A stretch of DNA of 5,390 bases from a bacterium. Its GTDB lineage: Bacteria; Babelota; Babeliae; Babelales; Babelaceae. The stretch covers positions 1 through 5,390 of the forward strand of contig JAJZMR010000012.1 in NCBI GenBank assembly GCA_021847535.1. The letters are read 5' to 3'. Shown one piece after another: positions 1 through 5,390 of this stretch (positions are counted from its first letter, which is position 1; the number at the start of each line of letters is the position of its first letter). The notes beneath the pieces were generated by a model that searched no databases, had not been told where the DNA came from, and saw only the letters and a list, made by a program, of their open reading frames with translations. The position numbers and the translations under genes are program-made.

Positions 1-2
1 GT

Positions 3-959
3 CTTTATGCGATGAAAGAATCACTTGAAAATCGCGCATTTTTGACCAAAAAGATGCAGCAATACATGATTCATGTTGCCGAATATATCAATGAAGCACG
101 AGCTGTGTATCGTTTTTTAAAAAATGAACACATAGTAAAGATGCATTTTAAGCCATATGTCGTCCTTGATAATTTTTTTGCCGACACACCAAAGGTTTCG
201 GCAGATTGTCGGAAGCTTTGCATGCTTCTTAAAAAATCAACTTTCACTGGCGAGCCATCAGTTTGGAATAATGCGGGAAATATATTCGCTGCATATAAAT
301 TATACCGAACGGTAAAGCATGAGCTTACGCAGCTGACAGATGCATTGGGTGAGGTAGATATGTATCTTTCGTTAGCGCAGCTCATTAGCGAGCAAACGGC
401 AGAAAACCCATGGTCCTATGCGCAGTATAAGAGCGATGCTATTCCTTCATTAACTATTTATAGGCTAAGACATCTTTTTATTCCCCAGCCAAAAAGTAAA
501 TCATGGAACATTTGCACTCATGAAACAGGACATCATATTATCACGGGCAATAATGGTGTTGGCAAATCGACCTATATTCATGGATTTGGCCAGGCGCTTA
601 TTTTAGCACAGACGTGCGGAATCGCTCCGGCACAAATTTTTAACATAACCCCTTTTTCCAATATACAAACTTATAGATTCATTCAAGATGATTTTGCTGC
701 AGGAACTTCTCGTTTTTATGCCGAATGTGGCCGTATAGAAAAAATACTAGAAACAATTGAGCAGGAACCAAGCTTTTGTTGTGTATTACTTGACGAACCG
801 TTTACGAGTACTAATGCCATTAAAGGTACGCACTATTTGCACGAAACGCTCGCACGCTTGCTCAGTACACGACATGTCATAAGCTTTACGGTAACACACC
901 ATATTTTCGATGGTGTAACGTATGACTGTATACAACCTGAGCATATAGCACTTAACTAA
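3..959 (+). CDS. MutS-family ATPase, C-terminal part (5' end outside window)
   Basis: The frame is open to the left edge (Leu-Tyr-Ala codons precede the first ATG at 12), so this is probably the 3' end of a longer gene. Numbering from that ATG, residues 1-135 are mostly helical and end in ALGEVDMYLSLAQLI, resembling the last lever helices of MutS proteins before the ATPase domain. The ATPase domain follows: Walker A GNNGVGKST at 179-187, an AGTSRFYAE block corresponding to the MutS STF-xx-E motif, Walker B VLLDEP at 258-263 continuing as DEPFTSTN, and a switch histidine in TVTHH at 293-297. Family members are ABC-type dimeric ATPases that act on DNA mismatches, branched DNA or other substrates. 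The Walker A reads GNNGVGKS rather than the GPNMxGKS of mismatch-repair MutS, and no mismatch-binding domain is visible, so this is better called MutS-like than mutS. The stop is TAA at 957. Family assignment is strong; the exact role is unknown. Confidence 0.85.
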   Translation, partial: LYAMKESLENRAFLTKKMQQYMIHVAEYINEARAVYRFLKNEHIVKMHFKPYVVLDNFFADTPKVSADCRKLCMLLKKSTFTGEPSVWNNAGNIFAAYKLYRTVKHELTQLTDALGEVDMYLSLAQLISEQTAENPWSYAQYKSDAIPSLTIYRLRHLFIPQPKSKSWNICTHETGHHIITGNNGVGKSTYIHGFGQALILAQTCGIAPAQIFNITPFSNIQTYRFIQDDFAAGTSRFYAECGRIEKILETIEQEPSFCCVLLDEPFTSTNAIKGTHYLHETLARLLSTRHVISFTVTHHIFDGVTYDCIQPEHIALN

Positions 960-987
960 AATATTTTTTTCGAACAGAATCCTCGCG

Positions 988-993
988 TATACT
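988..993 (+). promoter_or_regulatory. -10-like box TATACT before the exported protein gene
   Basis: TATACT lies 30 bases before the ATG at 1024, in the gap after the MutS-like gene. A start site near 1000 would give a leader of roughly 20-25 bases carrying the G-rich ribosome binding site. No good -35 element exists at 17 bases; only a T run (965-970) sits there. This is a motif match only. Confidence 0.35.
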
Positions 994-1013
994 GAAACAT
1001 AAGAATCATACAT

Positions 1014-1020
1014 GGGGGGA
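1014..1020 (+). promoter_or_regulatory. Ribosome binding site GGGGGGA that decides the start at 1024
   Basis: A run of six G followed by A lies three bases before the ATG at 1024. An in-frame ATG at 1012 would place this G run inside the coding region, directly after the start codon, and would have no ribosome site of its own. I therefore prefer the start at 1024, which also puts Lys-Asn-Arg and a hydrophobic stretch at the N-terminus, as in an export signal. The spacing is short, so the call is not certain. Confidence 0.55.
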
Positions 1021-1023
1021 ACT

Positions 1024-1542
1024 ATGAAAAATCGAATTATAGTAACTATTGGGTGGATTTCTGTTATTTTACCCCAAATAACTGTGATTCAATCAATCAT
1101 CAATGATCAAGAGGCCTATAATCACTGTCTTACTGACAACAACGCATTTATAGCAATTATCTGGCCTATCGCCCAAGGAAAAGAAACTGCCATAAAAAAA
1201 ATTTTAAATCGCTATGGAAAAATTCTTTATCATAAGCCATTCTACTTTGACAAACTATCTGCGTATAAAATTCTACACTATGCCCATCAGCATATACCAA
1301 ATGGGCAACCCCACTGCGGCAGCCTTAAAGAGCATGTCAAATGGTACTTTCCCAAAGGGACATATAAAAATCAAGCATCAATTTATCTTTTGTGGTTTGA
1401 GCGATCATCCGACGCAATAAGCTGTAAACGTACAATACGGATGCTCTTTCCCCAACTACAATATCGATCAATCCACATTAACGATTATCACGCTGAAACA
1501 ATTCAGCTGGCAAAATTTTTTTTTATGGCTCACGATTCATGA
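1024..1542 (+). CDS. Hypothetical exported or membrane-anchored protein, 172 aa
   Basis: I do not recognise the family. From the ATG at 1024 the protein starts MKNR and then has a hydrophobic stretch to about residue 25 (IIVTIGWISVILPQITVI), which fits a signal peptide or an uncleaved anchor. The rest looks like a compact mixed alpha/beta domain rich in His, Tyr, Trp and Lys. It holds a segment KWYFPKGTYKNQASIYLLWF around 105-124 and a C-terminal block with HIND, then Tyr-His, then ETIQLAKFFF. The pattern His-Ile-Asn-Asp followed closely by Glu-Thr and Leu-Ala looks like a conserved signature, but I cannot name it. The protein probably acts in the envelope or outside the cell if the N-terminal segment is a true signal. 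It has a -10-like box and ribosome site of its own, so it is likely transcribed separately from the MutS-like gene. The stop is TGA at 1540. It is likely a real gene; its function is unknown. Confidence 0.75.
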   Translation: MKNRIIVTIGWISVILPQITVIQSIINDQEAYNHCLTDNNAFIAIIWPIAQGKETAIKKILNRYGKILYHKPFYFDKLSAYKILHYAHQHIPNGQPHCGSLKEHVKWYFPKGTYKNQASIYLLWFERSSDAISCKRTIRMLFPQLQYRSIHINDYHAETIQLAKFFFMAHDS

Positions 1543-1593
1543 AGAAATCTGTTTATCCAATAAATTAATTTTCAAAAAAATATTTTCTCATTA

Positions 1594-1612
1594 ATATTCT
1601 ATGATAGAATAT
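1594..1612. repeat. Perfect 8-bp inverted repeat around a 3-base centre
   Basis: ATATTCTA and TAGAATAT flank TGA. The repeat lies 52 bases past the stop of the exported-protein gene. It is not followed by a T run on the plus strand, so it is a poor intrinsic terminator there. It could be an operator or a chance palindrome in AT-rich DNA. Confidence 0.5.
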
Positions 1613-1668
1613 GGCAAAAAATTACGCTCATTACTTGATATATAAAGAATGAAACATTTGATACAACA

Positions 1669-1704
1669 TTACAAAATACTCTTATAACAAAAGATATTTT
1701 GTAA
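1669..1704. repeat. Perfect 10-bp inverted repeat with a 16-base loop
   Basis: TTACAAAATA at 1669-1678 is the exact reverse complement of TATTTTGTAA at 1695-1704. It lies upstream of the IS66 remnant, and its right arm overlaps a GTAA that could be the IS left tip. It could form a hairpin or bind a dimeric regulator. There is no T run after it that would suggest termination. Confidence 0.5.
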
Positions 1705-1740
1705 CTACCAAGTAACCTCGAATTTGTGCTTCAAAAAAAA

Positions 1741-1746
1741 TATAAT
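1741..1746 (+). promoter_or_regulatory. Consensus -10 box TATAAT upstream of transposase remnant
   Basis: A perfect TATAAT sits 18 bases before the ATG at 1765. The best -35-like hexamer nearby, TTGTGC at 1724-1729, is only 11 bases away, which is too close for a normal sigma-70 promoter. It may be a relic of the transposase promoter or a chance match. Confidence 0.3.
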
Positions 1747-1764
1747 TAGTGGATACTAACATGC

Positions 1765-1998
1765 ATGGAAGACGCAAAAGATAAAAGAATCAGAGAATTA
1801 GAGATCGAAAATGCTGCGCTGAAAGCATATATTGTTAAGCTTGAAGCGAGGATTGTTGAGTTAGAAAGACGATTGGGTCTTAATAGTTCTAATAGTTCAA
1901 AGCCACCATCGTCAGATGGATTGGCAAAAAAACTCAATCGTTATGAGAAAAAACGGGAAAGTAGGATGAAAAAAGAGGTTCATTATTGCAGGGATTAA
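1765..1998 (+). pseudogene. IS66-family transposase remnant, N-terminal part
   Basis: The 77-codon frame begins with a charged leucine-rich coiled coil (residues 6-40, IRELEIENAALKAYIVKLEA and on). It continues with LGLNSSNSSKPPSSDGLAKK, the hallmark N-terminal block of IS66-type transposases (TnpC). In intact members this block leads into a GRKPGGQKGH-like basic segment, a zinc-binding region and a DDE catalytic core, with total length around 450-530 residues. Here recognisable homology stops near residue 56, and after a short Lys/Arg-rich stretch the frame ends at TAA (1996). A catalytic-core fragment follows in another frame, so this is the front end of an internally deleted transposase gene. 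The ATG at 1765 matches the usual N-terminus. The family call is firm; the product cannot transpose. Confidence 0.88.
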
Positions 1999-2078
1999 CC
2001 GATACGGTTATTCATGATCATTGAAAGCCTTATTTTAAACTTGAAAATGTAGAACACGCCCTGTGTAATGCGCATCAT
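1965..2078 (+). pseudogene. IS66-family transposase remnant, catalytic-core fragment with in-frame TGA
   Basis: This frame differs from the N-terminal remnant and overlaps its end. It reads GLTDTVIHDH, then TGA (2022-2024), then KPYFKLENVEHALCNAHH. Intact IS66 transposases have VHDxWxPYF followed by HALCNAHHLREL, around the second catalytic Asp (here codon 2016-2018), so the TGA replaces the usual Trp codon TGG by one base change. Homology is lost after the two His codons. Compared with a full-length protein, the segment from about residue 60 to this motif is missing, including the first catalytic Asp, and so is the C-terminal third. The remaining bases up to the zinc-finger gene are AT-rich with no further recognisable IS66 sequence, and no terminal repeat marks a right end. 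Confidence 0.82.
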
Positions 2079-2152
2079 TCACCATTAAAAAATGTTTTTA
2101 TTGCGCACTTTTTAGAGTATGTAAAATTGCCACACAATCATAAAAAAAAAGA

Positions 2153-2524
2153 ATGAAAAACAAAATTTTCCTGTGTGCACTTGCACTCGTGATAACGACA
2201 AATATCTGCTCGGTGGAGGACGACAACATATTCAATTGGGATTCTGACTTTAATATTTCAATTTTTTCAGATCACCAAGTAACCAAAGATTTTGATTCTA
2301 TGGGTGGTGCCTTATTTGCCGCTTCACAGCTACCACAGAATGGAAAATCACACTGTTGCAAAAAATGTCTATCCTTATTCGCCACCCTCCAAAATTTAGA
2401 CCACCATATGAACGATGTACATACCAAAGCAACTAACTTTACGTGTAAGCAGTGCGATGCCCATTTTAAGAATCAACATATAGTTAAAAATCCACATAAA
2501 CTATTACTGTTCTTTTGGTTTTAA
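2153..2524 (+). CDS. Exported C2H2 zinc-finger protein, frameshifted; N-terminal open part (123 aa)
   Basis: The N-terminus MKNKIFLCALALVITTNICS is a typical Sec signal peptide, with likely cleavage near residue 19-20. An acidic linker follows (about 21-66). Finger 1 is canonical: C69-x2-C72-x12-H85-x4-H90, with Phe76 and Leu82 at the core positions. Finger 2 begins correctly (C98-x2-C101, Phe105), but the frame then runs into NPHKLLLFFWF and stops at 2522-2524. Reading one A fewer in the A5 run at 2486-2490 restores finger 2 and adds two more fingers, so the natural product was probably 190 residues ending at 2726. C2H2 fingers usually bind DNA, RNA or protein in eukaryotes; with a signal peptide in a bacterium, a secreted host-directed role is a reasonable inference but unproven. 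No Shine-Dalgarno is evident, only an A9 tract followed by GA before the ATG. The IS66 remnant lies immediately upstream. Confidence 0.75.
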   Translation: MKNKIFLCALALVITTNICSVEDDNIFNWDSDFNISIFSDHQVTKDFDSMGGALFAASQLPQNGKSHCCKKCLSLFATLQNLDHHMNDVHTKATNFTCKQCDAHFKNQHIVKNPHKLLLFFWF

Positions 2525-2726
2525 AAAAAATCGTCTACGCCCTCAAACTAAATATTGTCCGTTCTGTAAACATCTTTCTAAACTAGATAAGTTAAATGCG
2601 CATATAACAGAAAATCACCCCGAAAAGGGCAATTTACAATGCTCCATGTGCCAGAAATACTGTAAAAGTGAACCGGGCCTTTTACGTCACGTTCATGCAA
2701 AACATAACACAACAAAATATTCTTAA
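2484..2726 (+). pseudogene. Out-of-frame continuation of the zinc-finger protein, completing finger 2 and adding fingers 3-4
   Basis: This frame lies one base off the upstream one and is open from 2484 to the TAA at 2724-2726. Joined by dropping one A at 2486-2490, it completes finger 2 as C98-x2-C101-x12-H114-x4-C119, a C2HC variant with exact 12-residue spacing. It then gives finger 3 (C135-x2-C138-x11-H150-x4-H155) and finger 4 (C163-x2-C166-x12-H179-x4-H184), ending NTTKYS. Numbers refer to the joined 190-residue protein. The exact spacing of fingers on both sides of the junction shows that this was one coding region. The break may be a real inactivating mutation, slippage at the homopolymer, or an error in the sequence. 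The stop lies 25 bases from the convergent trpS stop. Confidence 0.8.
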
Positions 2727-2751
2727 AAACGGCAGATGCGCAAAGCCTTTA

Positions 2752-3735
2752 TTAGTAGTTTAAATACATAACATCTTTAACTTCTTGAACTGTGTTTGCC
2801 GCAACTTCGCGAGTAACTAAAGTTCCTTTTTTAAGAATCTCCATAACAGATGCTTTATCATTATAAAATACTGCACGTCGAGTCCGTATAGGATCAAGAA
2901 AATTGTTTAATACTTCGGTTAATCGTTTTTTCAATACCATATCACCCAAGCCACCTTTAAGCTCCACAACTTCATCTTTACGCGTATCAAAAACATCGAG
3001 ATAGGTAAATACCGTATTCCCCTCCACTTGCCCAGGGTCAGAAACCTTAATATGGCTTGGATCGGTGTACATACTTTTTACCTTTTGTGCAACAACATCT
3101 GCAGAATCACTCAGATAGATAGCATTCCCGAGTGATTTACTCATCTTTGTCTTGCCATCTATACCAACCAAACGAGAAACTTCTGGAACAATTGCGCGCA
3201 CTTCAGTCAGAACCTCTTTTTTATATATTCTATTAAACGTGCGCACAATTTCATTAGTCTGTTCAATCATCGGAAGCTGGTCCTCCCCAACAGGAACCGT
3301 CGTTGCTTTTACACACGTGATATCAGCAGCCTGACTGACCGGATAAACAAAAAAACCTGCTGGAATAGAATCGCGAAAACCTTTTTGTTCAATTTCTGTC
3401 TTTACTGTTGGGTTACGGCGAAGCCGGTTCACCGTTACCAAGTTCAAATAATAGATCGTTAAATCAGCAATTTCAGGAACTTGTGATTGAATAAAAAATG
3501 TTGTCTGCGCCGGATCAAGACCGACGGCCAAATAATCACAAGCAACTTCAAAAACATTATCATGCACCTTATGCGGATGCTCATAATTATCAGTAAGCGC
3601 CTGTACGTCCGCAATAATAATATACTGAGTCCACCCCTGCTGTTGATAATGTACTCTATTTGCAAGTGAACCGACATAGTGGCCAAGATGTAATGGCCCT
3701 GATGGCCGGTCTCCCGTTAAAATAACTGGTTTCAT
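2752..3735 (-). CDS. trpS: Tryptophanyl-tRNA synthetase, 327 aa
   Basis: This cytoplasmic class I enzyme activates tryptophan with ATP and charges tRNA-Trp. From the ATG at 3735, the protein opens [23 protein letters not shown]. This contains the class I HIGH-type signature as HLGH (residues 16-19). The GEDQ motif of bacterial TrpS follows at 140-143 and the KMSKS loop at 197-201, so both ATP-binding signatures are intact. The length fits the usual 325-340 residues. The frame extends upstream to an ATG at 3789, but that start would lie inside the end of sufS and add a non-conserved tail. Tandem ATG codons at 3738 and 3735 are both possible; an AGGA ribosome site lies 5 or 8 bases before them. 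The gene follows sufS closely on the same strand, so co-transcription with the suf genes is likely. No T-box leader or other attenuator is visible in front of it. Confidence 0.95.
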   Translation of the reverse strand: MKPVILTGDRPSGPLHLGHYVGSLANRVHYQQQGWTQYIIIADVQALTDNYEHPHKVHDNVFEVACDYLAVGLDPAQTTFFIQSQVPEIADLTIYYLNLVTVNRLRRNPTVKTEIEQKGFRDSIPAGFFVYPVSQAADITCVKATTVPVGEDQLPMIEQTNEIVRTFNRIYKKEVLTEVRAIVPEVSRLVGIDGKTKMSKSLGNAIYLSDSADVVAQKVKSMYTDPSHIKVSDPGQVEGNTVFTYLDVFDTRKDEVVELKGGLGDMVLKKRLTEVLNNFLDPIRTRRAVFYNDKASVMEILKKGTLVTREVAANTVQEVKDVMYLNY

Positions 3736-3743
3736 CATATCTA

Positions 3744-3747
3744 TCCT
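3744..3747 (-). promoter_or_regulatory. Ribosome binding site AGGA of trpS
   Basis: AGGA on the minus strand lies in the sufS-trpS gap, 8 bases before the ATG at 3735 and 5 before the one at 3738. It supports the short N-terminus rather than the longer frame starting at 3789. Confidence 0.65.
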
Positions 3748-3758
3748 ACAGATAATTT

Positions 3759-4964
3759 TTAATAAAGTTGTTGAAGAGCCATAACGCACGCCTCTACGTC
3801 ATTCATTGTTGTATAGGCATGGAAACTAACTCTGACAGACGCATCAATACCCAAACGCTGGTGTATCGGCTGCGCACAGTGGTGTCCTGCACGCACGGCG
3901 ATATTTTTCTGATTAAGTGCACATGCAATATCGTGCGCATGATATTTTTTACTATAAAAAGAGACTACATGATTATGCACTTTTTCTTCATAGGCAGGGA
4001 GCATAATAGCTATATCATCATATTTTTGCAGCTGCGTTATAAAAGTCTGCGCAAGAAGATCTTCGTGCTCTGCCAATTCATCTAAATTTATTTTTTCATT
4101 AAAATATTTCACAGCAGCATGAAGCCCGATAGCCTGAGCGATCGGGGGCGTACCCGCCTCCAGCCGATAAGGCATCTCTTTCCATTGCACACAACTGAGC
4201 TTTGCAGAATGGACCATGCCGCCACCAATTTTATAAATACCCCATTGAGCAAAAAAGCTTCTATTACTATACAAAATCCCAATACCCGTTGGAGCAAACA
4301 TTTTATGCCCCGAAAAAACTAAAAAATCAATATCCCACCGACGCACATCGAGCACCCTATGGCCGGCAGCCTGCGCAGCGTCAATAAGTACAGCTGCTCC
4401 GACCCTATGTGCTTTTTGAATGATCGCCTCAAGATAGCTCTCTGGATAATTCCCAAAAATATGTGAAGACATACTACAAGCGACAAAACGTGTTCTTGTG
4501 GTGATCGCATCTAAAAACCGCTCAATATCAAGAGCAAAATTATCTTTTAATGGTATAAATGTCAGAGTAAAATTTCGTTCATGCGCTAACTGTTTCCAAA
4601 CAAGAAGATTTGCATGATGCTCTGATTCAGGAACAATAATTTCATCACCTGCTTGTAAAAAATGTGCAACCCAACCATAAGCAACCATATTTATACCCTC
4701 TGTTGCTCCGGAAGTGAAAACAACCTCATCGGGGGCAGCATTAATAAAGGTTGCAACCGCAGTGCGAGCATCCTCATAGAGTCCCGTTGCCTTTTCAGCA
4801 AGATCATAAATACCTCGATGGACAGAAGCGTAATTTACCCGATAAAAAGTATCAACGGCGCGAAGAACCGTTTCCGGCTTCTGACTTGTTGCTGCGGAAT
4901 CCAAATATACAATGGTGCTTTCACGCAACAGGGGAAAATCTTGTTTTATATCTAGAGCGTTCAT
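3759..4964 (-). CDS. sufS: Cysteine desulfurase SufS, 401 aa
   Basis: This PLP enzyme takes sulfur from L-cysteine, giving alanine and a protein-bound persulfide for Fe-S cluster assembly on the SufBCD scaffold. The N-terminus [11 protein letters not shown] (20-30) is typical. Other landmarks are TSGATEGIN (84-92), ESEHHAN with the ring-stacking His (113-119), IDAAQ with the PLP-binding Asp195, the Schiff-base lysine K221 in [14 protein letters not shown] (247-250), EAGTPP (269-274) and the catalytic C363 in [10 protein letters not shown]363 sits in a short loop without a long insertion, as in group II (SufS) enzymes. The length of about 400 is normal. One departure: the usual HVSNVLG segment reads SMSSHIFG (164-171), so the Asn that normally touches the PLP ring oxygen is His168. 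It lies 40 bases after sufD on the same strand, and no SufU or SufE gene follows in the window. Only a weak AGGT 12 bases upstream could serve as ribosome site. Confidence 0.95.
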   Translation of the reverse strand: MNALDIKQDFPLLRESTIVYLDSAATSQKPETVLRAVDTFYRVNYASVHRGIYDLAEKATGLYEDARTAVATFINAAPDEVVFTSGATEGINMVAYGWVAHFLQAGDEIIVPESEHHANLLVWKQLAHERNFTLTFIPLKDNFALDIERFLDAITTRTRFVACSMSSHIFGNYPESYLEAIIQKAHRVGAAVLIDAAQAAGHRVLDVRRWDIDFLVFSGHKMFAPTGIGILYSNRSFFAQWGIYKIGGGMVHSAKLSCVQWKEMPYRLEAGTPPIAQAIGLHAAVKYFNEKINLDELAEHEDLLAQTFITQLQKYDDIAIMLPAYEEKVHNHVVSFYSKKYHAHDIACALNQKNIAVRAGHHCAQPIHQRLGIDASVRVSFHAYTTMNDVEACVMALQQLY

Positions 4965-5004
4965 AGTAAAAATATTACCTTACCCAACTATTTTCATCAA
5001 GACC

Positions 5005-5390
5005 TTATTCCACTTTGCTCTTTTGTATAAGTGTATAAAATTTCTTTACCTCATCATGCTCAAAGATCTGCTTAAAAAAACTTTCGACGACTATTTTTTG
5101 CGCATCATCGGACGCAAGACCACGCGAAGTCAAATATTCAATACACTCTTTATCAATAGCAGCAATCGCACTCCCATGCTTACACTGGACCTGCTGAGTT
5201 TGTACTTCAAGGCTCGGCGTTGCTTGCGCACATGCTTTATCACTCAATAAAAGGGTATGACTTTTTTGATATGCCTGTGTCATGGACGCCTCAGGAAAGA
5301 TAGCTATCTTTCCCTTATAAGTAAAACGGGCTTGGTCATATAAAGCCCCCTTAACCTCAACCGAGCTGGTACAATCAACCATAGTATGTT
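5005..5390 (-). CDS. sufD: SufD, Fe-S cluster assembly scaffold subunit, C-terminal part (5' end outside window)
   Basis: The frame is open to the right edge of the window, so only about the last 128 residues are visible. Numbering from the first in-window Met (5382), the segment shows the SufB/SufD core beta-helix pattern: VEVKGALYDQARFTYKGKI (9-27), then TQAYQKSHTLLLSDKACA (35-52), TPSLEV (55-60), VQCKHGSA (65-72) and EYLTSRGL (82-89), followed by a C-terminal helix. The CKHG motif resembles SufD (CSHGA) rather than SufB (usually VEHEA), and the His is the one linked to cluster assembly at the SufB-SufD interface. SufD works with SufB and the ATPase SufC as the scaffold that receives sulfur from SufS, encoded directly downstream. 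The gene stop at 5005 is 40 bases before the sufS start. A divergent SufB-like paralogue is possible but less likely. Confidence 0.9.
   Translation of the reverse strand, partial: HTMVDCTSSVEVKGALYDQARFTYKGKIAIFPEASMTQAYQKSHTLLLSDKACAQATPSLEVQTQQVQCKHGSAIAAIDKECIEYLTSRGLASDDAQKIVVESFFKQIFEHDEVKKFYTLIQKSKVE

Larger units (their letters stand above)
1543..1764. other. Non-coding AT-rich gap before the IS66 remnant
   Basis: No convincing gene is present on either strand in this 222-base gap. It holds two perfect inverted repeats, a direct repeat of GTAAC (1701-1705 and 1712-1716) and a TATAAT at 1741-1746 just before the transposase ATG. IS66-family elements commonly begin with GTAA, so the left boundary of the original insertion may be at about 1701. 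No matching right end was found downstream. Confidence 0.5.

Noticed and set aside
1649..1687. Short open frame MKHLIQHYKILL before the IS remnant, as a leader peptide
   Set aside because: Twelve codons in AT-rich DNA are expected by chance, and there is no ribosome site or attenuator structure linked to a downstream gene.
2022..2024. TGA at a conserved Trp position in the transposase remnant as a sign of TGA-to-Trp recoding
   Set aside because: The intact genes in the window (sufS, trpS, the exported protein) run full length with Trp written as TGG and no in-frame TGA, and the transposase is damaged in other ways. A simple nonsense mutation explains it.
2727..2745. Possible terminator for trpS on the minus strand (GGC...GCC followed by a T run)
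   Set aside because: The T run is present, but only three terminal base pairs form cleanly and the interior pairs poorly, so I do not call it.
3736..3789. Longer N-terminus for trpS from the ATG at 3789
   Set aside because: It overlaps the end of sufS, adds a non-conserved tail before the [13 protein letters not shown] start, and ignores the AGGA ribosome site before 3738/3735.
3768..4085. Plus-strand 105-codon open frame inside sufS
   Set aside because: It is the shadow of the conserved C-terminal domain of sufS, including the catalytic Cys region; there is no independent support.
4912..5250. Plus-strand 112-codon open frame across the sufS start and sufD
   Set aside because: It is antisense to two well-supported genes, and its translation has no recognisable domain or ribosome site.

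Overview
The window is AT-rich bacterial DNA with short intergenic gaps. It contains a reduced set of housekeeping genes, small exported proteins with no recognisable bacterial family, a decayed insertion sequence, and a secreted protein built from eukaryotic-type C2H2 zinc fingers. This combination suggests a host-dependent bacterium; Candidatus Dependentiae (TM6) or a similar intracellular lineage is my best guess. That placement is inference from gene style, not from a phylogenetic marker.

Plus strand, left to right. (1) 3-959 is the 3' part of a MutS-family ATPase gene, open at the left edge. (2) 1024-1542 encodes a 172-residue exported or membrane-anchored protein of unknown function, with its own -10-like box and a G-rich ribosome binding site. 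(3) 1543-1764 is a non-coding AT-rich gap with two perfect inverted repeats and a possible IS left end. (4) 1765-2078 is a wrecked IS66-type transposase: the N-terminal coiled coil with its NSSNSSKPPSSDG block survives, most of the middle is deleted, and a catalytic-core fragment follows in another frame with a TGA at a conserved Trp position. (5) 2153-2726 encodes a signal-peptide protein with four zinc fingers. It is split by a one-base frameshift at an A5 run; removing one A restores a 190-residue protein and restores the spacing of finger 2.

Minus strand, read right to left: sufD (3' part, entering from the right edge), sufS (cysteine desulfurase) and trpS (tryptophanyl-tRNA synthetase). 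They are closely spaced (40 and 23 bases) and probably form one transcription unit whose promoter lies outside the window. SufD belongs to the SufBCD scaffold that builds Fe-S clusters, SufS supplies the sulfur, and TrpS charges tRNA-Trp. The unit converges on the zinc-finger gene, with only 25 bases between the two stop codons.

The most notable item is the exported zinc-finger protein and its frameshift. The decayed IS66 copy just upstream and the Asn-to-His change at a usually conserved cofactor-contact position in SufS come next. I see no tRNA, rRNA, CRISPR array or complete mobile element.
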